Positions 56,061 through 64,000 of a DNA stretch of 64,000 bases are shown piece after piece; position 1 is the stretch's first letter; every line of letters starts with the position of its first letter. Source of the stretch: Cyrtodaria siliqua (lineage: Eukaryota > Mollusca > Bivalvia > Adapedonta > Hiatellidae); assembly GCA_037043455.1 (NCBI GenBank), contig JAWPHD010010228.1, forward strand, positions 1 through 64,000, read 5' to 3'. Below the pieces are notes generated by a model, which was given only the letters and a program-made list of their open reading frames with translations, searched no databases and was not told where the DNA came from. A program made the translations under genes and the position numbers.

Positions 56061-59000
56061 CAAGAGGCCCAAGAGGGCCTGTGAACGCTCTACTGGCTGT
56101 TATACCATTGATGAATCGAGTCGTACTACATGGTGTCTAGAGTGTACACAAGGTTTTTCAAGTATTTGACCTAGTGACCTAGTTTTTGACCCCATGGGAC
56201 CCATTTTCGAACTTGACCAAAATGTAATTAAGACAACATTTCGACAAAGTTTCATCAAGATCGGGTCAGAAATATGGCCTCTAGAGTGTACTAGTGACCT
56301 AGTTTTTGACCCTGTGTGACCCTGTGTGACCCATTTTCGAACTTTAGCAAGCTATTATTGAGACAAATATTCTGACAAAATTGCATCAAGATCGGGTCAA
56401 AAATATGGCCTCTAGAGTGTACACACGGTTTTTCCAAAGTTTGACCTAGTGACCTAGTTTTTAACACCATGTGACCCATTTTTGAACTTGACCAAGATAT
56501 AATTAAGACAAACATTTTGACAAAGAGTGTACACAAGGTTTTTCCAATATTTGACCTAGTGACCTAGTTTTTAACCCCATGTGACCCATTTTCAAACTTG
56601 ACCAAGATATAATTAAGACAAACATTCTGACAAAGTTGCATCAAGCTCGGGTCAAAAATATGGCCTCTAGAGTGTACACAAGGTTTTTCCAATATTTGAC
56701 CTAGTGACCTAGTTTTTAACTTCATGTGACCCATTTCCGAACTTGATCAAGATATAATTAAGATAAACAATTTGACAAAATTTCATCAGGATTGGGTAAC
56801 AAATATGCCCTCTAGAGTGTACACAAGTTTTTTCAAGTATTTGACTTAGTGACCTAGTTTTTGACCCCACATGACCCATTTTTGAACTTGACCGAGATTT
56901 CATTGAGACAAACATTCTGACATAGTTTCATCAAGATCGGGTCAAAAATATGGCCTCTAGAGTGTACACACGTTTTTTTCCAAAGTTTGACCTAGTGACC
57001 TAGTTTTTAACACCATGTGACCCATTTTTGAACTTGACCAAGTATAATTAAGACAAACATTTTGACAAAGTTTCATCAAGATTGGGTCAGAAATACGGCT
57101 TCTAGAGTGTACACAAGGTTTTTCAAGTATTTGACCCAGTGACCTAGTTTTTAACCCCATGTGACCCATTTTCAAACTTGATCAAGATATAATTAAGACA
57201 AACATTCTGACAAAGTTGCATCAAGATCGGGTCAAAAATATGGCCTCTAGAGTGTACACACGGTTTTTCCAAAGTTTGACCTAGTGACCTAGTTTTTAAC
57301 ACCATGTGACCCATTTTTGAACTTGACCAAGATATAATTAAGACAAACATTTTGACAAAGAGTGTACACAAGGTTTTTCCAATATTTGACCTAGTGACCT
57401 AGTTTTTAACCCCATGTGACCCATTTTCAAACTTGACCAAGATATAATTAAGACAAACATTCTGACAAAGTTGCATCAAGCTCGGGTTAAAAATATGGCC
57501 TCTAGAGTGTACACATGGTTTTTCCAATATTTGACCTAGTGACCTAGTTTTTAACTTCATGTGACCCATTTCCGAACTTGATCAAGATATAATTAAGATA
57601 AACAATTTGACAAAATTTCATCAAGATTGGGTAACAAATATGACCTCTAGAGTGTACACAAGTTTTTTCCAATATTTGACCTAGTGACCTAGTTTTTGAC
57701 CCCACATGACCCATTTTTGAACTTGACCGAGATTTCATTGAGACAAACATTCTGACAAAGTTTCATCAAGATCGGGTAAAAAATATGGCCTCTAGAGTGT
57801 ACACACGGTTTTTCCAAAGTTTGACCTAGTGACCTAGTTTTTAACACCATGTGACCGATTTTTTAATTTGACCAAGATATAATTAAGACAAACATTTTGA
57901 CAAAGTTTCATCAAGATTGGGTCAGAAATACGGCTTCTAGAGTGTACACAAGGTTTTTCAAGTATTTGACCTAGTGACCTAGTTTTTAACCCCATGTGAC
58001 CCATTTTCAAACTTGACCAAGATATAATTAAGACAAACATTCTGACAAAGTTGCATCAAGCTCGGGTCAAAAATATGGCCTCTAGAGTGTACACAAGGTT
58101 TTTCCAATATTTGACCTAGTGACCTAGTTTTTGACCCCACATGACCCATTTTCGAACTTGACCGAGATTTCATTGAGACAAACAATTAAGATAAACATTC
58201 TGACAAAGTTGCATCAAGCTCGGGTCAAAAATATGGCCTCTAGAGTCTACTCAAGGTTTTTCCAATATTTGACCTAGTGACCTAGTTTTTAACTTCATGT
58301 GACCCAATTTCAAACTTGATCAAGATATAATTAAGATAAACAATTTGACAAAGTTACATCAAGATTGGGTAACAAATATGACCTCTAGAGTGTACGCAAG
58401 TTTTTTTCAAGTTTTTGACCTAGTGACCTAGTTTTTGACCCCACATGACCCATTTTTGAACTTGACCGAGATTTCATTAAGACAAATATTCTGACAAAGT
58501 TTCATCAAGATCAGGTCAAAAATGTGGCCTCTAGAGTGTACACAAGGTTTTTCCAAAGTTTGACCTAGTGACCTAGTTTTTAAAACCATGTGACCCATTT
58601 TTGAACTTGACCAAGATATAATTAAGACAAACATTTTGACAAAGTTTTATCAAGATTGGATCAGAAATACGGCTTCTAGAGTGTACACAAGGTTTTTCAA
58701 GTATTTGACCTAGTGACCTAGTTTTTAACCCCATGTGACCCATTTTCAAACTTGACCAAGATATAATTAAGACAAACATTCTGACAAAGTTGCATCAAGC
58801 TCGGGTCAAAAATATGGCCTTTAGAGTGTACACAAGGTTTTTCCAATATTTGACCTAGTGACCTAGTTTTTGACCCCACATGACCCATTTTCGAACTTGA
58901 CCGAGATTTCATTGAGACAAACATTCTGACAAAGTTTCATGATGATTGCATCAGAAATGTGGCCTCTAGAGTGTACACAAGCAAAAGTTAACGGACGGAC

Positions 59001-59087
59001 GACGGACGGACGGACGACGGACGACGGAAGACGGACAACACACCATCCCATAAGCTCTGCTGGCCCTTGGCCAGTAGAGCTAAAAAT
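56061..59087 (+). mobile_element. Tandem-body element, family D, full length (about 3.0 kb)
   Basis: Opens CAAGAGGCCCAAGAGGGCC and GCTCTACTGGC. About 20 units of 145 bp follow, with TTTGACCTAGTGACCTAGTT, GACAAAGTTTCATCAAGATC and GGCCTCTAGAGTGTACACA. It ends GTTAACGGACGGACGACGG, CATCCCATAAGCTCTGCTGG and CCAGTAGAGCTAAAAAT. Neighbouring units form higher-order blocks (for example 56957-57371 and 57834-58185 recur). Many 68-codon frames arise from the repeat and are not genes. Confidence 0.8.
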
Positions 59088-59099
59088 GGGGTGGGGTAG

Positions 59100-59460
59100 G
59101 GGGGGGAGGAAGCACAACTAGACATCATACTGAGGCTTCCTGCCGAATTTTATAGAAATCCAACAAGCCGTTTAGGAGGAGTAGCACCGACAAGAAATTT
59201 AAAGTAAAAATGTCAAAGGGCCATAACTCCATCATAAATCAGCGAACTGGAGCAAAAGCGCGACATGCACAACTAGACATCTTAGCGATGCTTCCCGCCA
59301 AGTTTCGTCGAAATCCAACAAGGCGTTTAGGAGGAGTAGCGCTGAGAAGAAATTTAAAAGTAAAAATGTCAAGGGTAACTCCATAAAAAAACGAACTGGA
59401 AAAAAATGCAACAGGCACAACTAGAAATCATAGCAATGCTTCCTGTTAACACACACACAC
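59100..59460 (+). mobile_element. Tandem-body fragment, two units
   Basis: Two units of about 155 bp with ACAACTAGACATCATACTGA, AATCCAACAAGGCGTTTAGG and GGGCCATAACTCCATC. It ends in a CA microsatellite (59449-59462). Confidence 0.6.
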
Positions 59461-59529
59461 ACAAAAAAAAGCTATACATTTTTTTGGAAATAAAACCAAT
59501 TAAAAAAAAATCAAATCTAAAAATAATCA

Positions 59530-59757
59530 AAAAAATTCAGTTTGGTAAAGATCAGATGAAAAATGAAATCCCTGTCGTATTAAAGAGGCAACAATTACAT
59601 ATAGCATTTTTAACTAAATCAAGGGCCATAACTCCGCTGTTACTGGTCCGATCTGGCTGGTTTTCGAACTTTTTCGAGCTATCATTGATATTAACAATCT
59701 GGTAAAGATTGGTAAAGATCACATGAAAAATGAAGGCCCTTGGACAGTAGAGCTAAA
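59530..59757 (+). mobile_element. Family C 3' fragment
   Basis: One and a half GGGCCATAACTCCGCTGTTA units and a GGACAGTAGAGCTAAAAAT terminus, without the GACGG tract: an internally deleted copy. Confidence 0.65.
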
Positions 59758-61058
59758 AATCATCAGCTCCAAAAAGTAGGTCAAGGTCATAGATGAAATC
59801 CATACGGCCAAAAAGATGCACTAACCAAGACACAACTATGTCAAAATAGAATATTTTTCCTTCCAAAGATTAAGCTATAAATTAGGTTTAAACCATCTAG
59901 TGCATAATTATAGTTCATGAGAAAGTGATGTAAATGTAACAAAGTTATCTGCCCTTTGCTTGGATGGTGGAGGTCACATCCACATTTGCTTTGTCACGTT
60001 GCGATGTACCACTCAAGATACAACTATAAGCAAAGCTTTTAAGGTCTAGTGCATACAGTTAGTGAAAAAGTGACCTAAACGCAAAAGTTGAACCTAAAAA
60101 TTATTAAATTATCTGCCCTTTGCTTGGAGGGTCAAGGTCACTTCCAAAGTTGCTTTGTCACGTTGTGATGTACAGTTGCTGCCACGCGGATTACGACTTT
60201 TTCGCAGCATCCCCGCGGCCGTTTTTCAATCAGTCACAAATCGCCGCGATTGTCACCCGAAATATCGCGGAGGACTGTAAAAATCGCCGCGATTGCAAAA
60301 TCCAGTCTCGAAAGAAAGAAATCACCGCGATTCTCCGTGATATATTCGCGGGGGAACGCGGGGGAAATTAGAGCACGGATCAATGAGAAGTAATAAAAAT
60401 GATAAATACAATGAACAATTTTGGAAGCAATAGGTATTTCAAACTTTTAATGCATTTAATGCATTTAATAACGTGTGTTTTTCGTTTTTGTTTTCCAAAA
60501 GTCACATTTCTCTTCACCGGACATAAATTGGCTACCCACAATCCTTTGCGATGTGTGTACGTATTAACAAGGCGGCACTAATAATGGGTTTATGACCGGA
60601 ATTCTTTACAATTTTTCGGATTATTTCTGACTAAAGAACCCATCGATGTATTAATAACCAACAGCAGAATAGTAAAATATGTTAAAATAACGATTAATTA
60701 AAAAAATATAATTCTAATTTCCAGTATAAGATTTGAATTTTATGTTCAGTCACCGCGAAGTCGGTAATAGGAGCCGCCATATAACTTTATACATTATCCG
60801 GGCATTTGAATTTTCCGAAAACAAAAATAAAATTGTCTTCTGCTTCGGGTTTTTAATAGTTATTGAATTATAATGCATTAAATTGACTGCACAATTGTAC
60901 ATTGATACTGAAGATAAATCGCGGTGATTCTGTCGTGGCAGCAACTGTACCAACCAAGATACAACTATAAGCTTCAGGTCTAGTATATACAGTTTGTGAG
61001 AAAATGACATAAACGCAAAACTTGAATGTTGATGCCGCCGTCTGAAAAGCAACACCTA
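59758..61058 (+). mobile_element. Tandem-body element, family F, copy 2, interrupted
   Basis: Same opening (ATCATCAGCTCCAAAAAGTA) and modules as 45790-46525. The third unit is split at GATGTA by the 775-bp insertion and resumes with TACCAACCAAGATACAACTA, ending GAAAAGCAACACCTATG. Confidence 0.75.
60173..60947. mobile_element. 775-bp TIR insertion with TA duplication
   Basis: Perfect 14-bp terminal inverted repeats CAGTTGCTGCCACG / CGTGGCAGCAACTG, flanked by TA (60171-60172 and 60948-60949; GTAC also fits). Sister units in the host give the empty site GATGTACCAC. Subterminal AAATCGCCGCGATT-like copies lie at about 60238, 60286, 60318 and 60917. The CAGT start and TA target suggest Tc1/mariner-like mobilisation. 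No transposase is present. Confidence 0.82.
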
Positions 61059-61059
61059 T

Positions 61060-61220
61060 GTCCAGTGTTCAACCTGGAGGGCGACATCAGCGACTTTGTC
61101 GCTTTTCACTCTGTGACTTCGCTTTTTTTTAGCCGACGGCGAAGTTTAAGTCGCCTTCAGATTGACCACTTCGCTTTTTACCCCGCCCTCAAGCGAAGTG
61201 TAACCAGTCTTTTAACTGAC
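61060..61220. repeat. Short imperfect repeat of GACTTCGCTTTT
   Basis: GCGACTTTGTCGCTTTTCAC, GACTTCGCTTTTT and CACTTCGCTTTTTACC recur irregularly along with inverse AGCGAAGTG and GGCGAAGTTT copies. It may be a degenerate fold-back. Confidence 0.5.
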
Positions 61221-61640
61221 CTGTTGTTTATGGACAGGCGTAGACATCTCTGGGAAGGGATTATGCTAATTGCATACTTTCCTACAACTATGATATCCCA
61301 CCCCCCCACCCCACGGAGGCAATTTTCGCACCTCGCCATTTTTTGTTTACAAATTAGACTGTACAGGGAATACACACGCCTTATTCAATGAGATTTTGTA
61401 TAACTGAAACGGAAACAGCAAACATATGTATTTTTAAAGATGGCCCTAAGCTGATATATTTTCCATGTTTTGATAAGTTATTGTTGTGGTAAATTTACTG
61501 ATATTAAAGGCATAAATTGATGAAAACAGTTATCAGAAAAAAGTTGACTAAGAGCTAAACACCTCGTCTATAACTTCAGCACTCTGGAATATATTCATAA
61601 TTTTTCATTGCAGAGATGTTGAAATGTTTATCTTATTTCC
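61221..61640. other. Unassigned
   Basis: No exon or repeat recognised; the 121-codon frame at 61026-61391 has no domain. Confidence 0.4.
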
Positions 61641-61641
61641 A

Positions 61642-61886
61642 GTAGGTGATAAAATTTGATTTACTCGGTTTTTATCCTTAGGTTCTATAGTAAAATAAAA
61701 ATCTTTGGCCTAGTAGAAAGGCGATAATTTTCAATATTTTGATTTTGAAAGATACATATATTGAATAAATTTGCATGAATGTACATGAAATATACAGGTT
61801 TTTAAAAGAATCACACTGTAGATACCTTAATTTTAACAGTAAACTTGGTTGAACATCAAGGATAAAGACCGAGTTTATCACCTACC
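61642..61886. repeat. Small TIR element, about 245 bp
   Basis: AGGTGATAAAATTTGATTTA, CTCGGTTTTTATCC at the left is mirrored at the right by GGATAAAGACCGAGTTTATC, ACCT. No certain target duplication. Confidence 0.6.
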
Positions 61887-61889
61887 AGA

Positions 61890-63210
61890 ATGTATTAGGT
61901 ATGTCTTATTTCTGGTCACTGATTGGTCAGTTATTTTAATGATGCTCTATCAAAATTATGAATTTTAGGAAAACTTTATATATGTTTGTTTTCAACAAAT
62001 AACATGTTAAAAATATTAGTACTTACTTTTTAGTTCCCATCGGCAACACAAATAACATGTTAAAAATATTACTTTTTAGTTCCTAACACCGATACTACTC
62101 CTGTGTTATTGTATTGAAATGAAAAAAGTTTTGCTTTATCTGTTAATTTAACAAATTTCTGATGCAGTTTACAGTATCGATATTGTTTTTGTACTCAACA
62201 GAAAATAACACAAATACTATGATATACGTTTTCGTAGGTCTCTTGACACAAACGTATGTCTCGGACACAAACGGGTGCAACACTAGTCACCACATGTTGC
62301 CGACTGCACTAAACAGAGCTCCAGATAAGCTTTCATGTCAACAGGTATTTTACCCTCTAAATAAATCTACCAGTTCAAGGCTGATTTTTTTTTTTTAGAT
62401 TAAATGTTACAATTGTGTTGCTTTTTTGTCAACAATATGTTTTTTATACTAGAATTTTAAATTTTCAATGCTGATTTTCACTCCGATTTTATTTTTTCAA
62501 TGCCAATTTCCTAAATTGTTATCCTGAAATACCCCCTAAAATTCCTTATAATCTGGAGAAGACAGGTCTGATGTTGCAGTACACTAACAGAAAGAGATGT
62601 GCACATATTTTAACAATTTACAATGTCGGCATAATGGATATAATACCTGCTAATTACTAAGCAACAGGCTGATTTGTTCACGGCAAATTAAACTATCTGC
62701 AGATCAACTGAACTAAAAATCCATTTCCTAAGTCAGTTTTCTATAAGCGTCTTTCAACTATGATGATTATTTATCAAACTAACTTGGATTTAGTAGTACA
62801 GTTGTACGGCAAACATCTTACCTCTTTACAATAATAAATCCTATATGTTGTTCTACTGATCTTCTTTAAATAAAGTGTATTTGCACAAAACTTTACAAAG
62901 TTTTCAACCAATATTCAAAACTTTCCAACGTCAACACTGTCTGCAGTCAGTGTGGCAATAGACGTTTAACGCCGACTATTAACCAATCAGCATCCAATAT
63001 CAGCATCACGTGAATATTTTATCCAATGGAATTTTGTCAACGTGGAAGCGGAAGTGAGGTGTAGGATTCTTGAGGGCATGAGATGCGCACTGTGATTGGT
63101 TAAGATGCTGGATGCATTCGTGGCATGTAATCTGATATACCCACACACGGACATACAGTCCATGAATTGCGTCATAACATTTCCAAATCACTGTACACGT
63201 TCGCTGTGTT
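61890..63210. other. Unassigned AT-rich stretch
   Basis: A two-copy duplication of AATAACATGTTAAAAATATT lies at 61999-62085. No exon of the CP2 DNA-binding domain could be found here, although one is expected upstream of 55555. Confidence 0.4.
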
Positions 63211-63215
63211 AAGCT

Positions 63216-63645
63216 CAGGGGCGTAGCTGTGTCTAAATCAGTGTGTAGGCACAAGGTCTAGGGAGATCCGGGGCATGACAGATCCTGCATTCTGACGGTA
63301 TTTTAAGCAGCAAACAATGTTTTTAAGCGCGATTTCAAGCTTTTTTAATCTGCAAAAAACATCGGAACAGAACAAAATAACATATATTAATAATATAATA
63401 ATAATCATTCGAAATTTTGCACAATCATGGTGCACATGTGTTTGGTTCCGAAAGACCGATAGCGAAAACAGTTTGACTTTTATTTTCTGAAAAGACCACG
63501 AGTAAAAATTGGTATGAACTGACCATACCACTCCATCCCCTATCCTCCTCAGTTTTTATTGCATTTTTGGCATTTTTATTGTTTTGATTTCTGGGGACAA
63601 TGTGTAGGCACGTGCCTACAGTGTCTATAGGCAGCCACGCCACTG
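63216..63645. mobile_element. hAT-like MITE, 430 bp, AAGCT duplication
   Basis: Flanked by AAGCT at 63211-63215 and 63646-63650. The ends are CAGGGGCGTAGCTGTGTCTA and, mirrored, CAGTGGCGTGGCTGCCTATA; TGTGTAGGCAC also occurs near both ends. CAGNGGCGTRGCT termini are typical of hAT-type elements, although hAT usually makes 8-bp duplications. Interior frames have no recognisable transposase. Confidence 0.75.
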
Positions 63646-63650
63646 AAGCT

Positions 63651-64000
63651 CCCATTGTTTTTACTTCAAACGCTACCTTTAACTGGCCAGAAGTTTTTGA
63701 AATACGTTTGCAAACCTTTGAGATATCATGTTTTTGTGGTGATTCTGTTTGTAACACGCAGTATATACTTTTTTCTCAATAGGTCTAGTTCCAATGCTAC
63801 TGTAGTGTTTCGGTCTCTCCGGACACGAGGTCGGTCTCTCCGGACACGAGATCTATACACCCAGATAAAAGCGAGTAGTTAAGAAGTAGTTTAACCAATG
63901 TTTGTAATTATGTGTCATACCGACTTTAAATACAAGTATGTATCTGTATCACCGTTGTACATAACTTAACGTGCTTAATACTTCAAGTGGAACAACAAGT
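63651..64000. other. Unassigned window edge with a 21-bp doublet
   Basis: TCGGTCTCTCCGGACACGAG occurs twice in tandem at 63810-63851. Nothing else was recognised. Confidence 0.5.

Noticed and set aside
56291..58924. A series of similar 68-codon minus-strand frames
   Set aside because: They recur every 145 bp because of the family D tandem unit; start and stop are set by the repeat, not selection.
61026..63757. Frames at 61026-61391 (+), 63238-63531 (-) and 63425-63757 (-) as genes or upstream CP2 exons
   Set aside because: No CP2 DNA-binding motifs or other domains; the latter two lie mostly within the hAT-like MITE.

Overview
The window is animal nuclear DNA, AT-rich, with short exons, GT-AG introns and a very dense load of non-coding repeats. 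It has no bacterial operons, RNA operons or CRISPR arrays. The repeat style suggests a bivalve mollusc, probably heterodont: elements opening CAAGAGGCCCAAGAGGGCC, tandem-unit bodies, GACGGACGG-rich 3' ends closing in GAGCTAAAAA, and tRNA-derived SINEs. This assignment is inference.

Two genes are supported. (1) On the minus strand, 55555 down to 27290, twelve exons with matching splice phases encode 379 continuous codons of a CP2-family transcription factor (TFCP2/UBP1/TFCP2L1 type). They cover the end of the CP2 DNA-binding domain, a Ser/Pro-rich linker, the SAM-like domain and the C-terminal oligomerisation region. The N-terminal exons and the last exon were not found. (2) On the plus strand, about 2302-6659, four exons encode the C-terminal tail of an unrecognised protein. 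Its last exon carries a repeat with a one-base insertion that causes an early stop.

Layout. 1-6660: tail of the plus-strand gene, with fold-back repeats. 6660-27289: no confirmed gene; fold-back arrays, tandem-body elements, two tRNA-derived SINE candidates, TIR elements and short minisatellites. 27290-55555: CP2 gene, with introns filled by minisatellites, tandem-body elements, SINEs and nested DNA transposons, one of which holds a LINE reverse-transcriptase remnant. 55556-64000: a 3 kb tandem-body element, nested TIR insertions and unassigned AT-rich DNA.

The most striking signal is that several CP2-gene introns contain minisatellites made from the gene's own splice sites. The intron between the NVRPRL exon and the YHAVYL exon (27433-28477) is almost entirely two arrays. 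One is about 16 copies of the upstream exon end plus its 5' splice site; the other is about 17 copies of the downstream 3' splice site plus exon start. A 35-bp array (about 24-28 copies) repeats the exon end and donor of the exon at 40889-40960, and a 69-bp array starts at the donor of the exon at 53220-53288. Exon ends and introns therefore carry dozens of decoy splice sites, some of which would give in-frame products.
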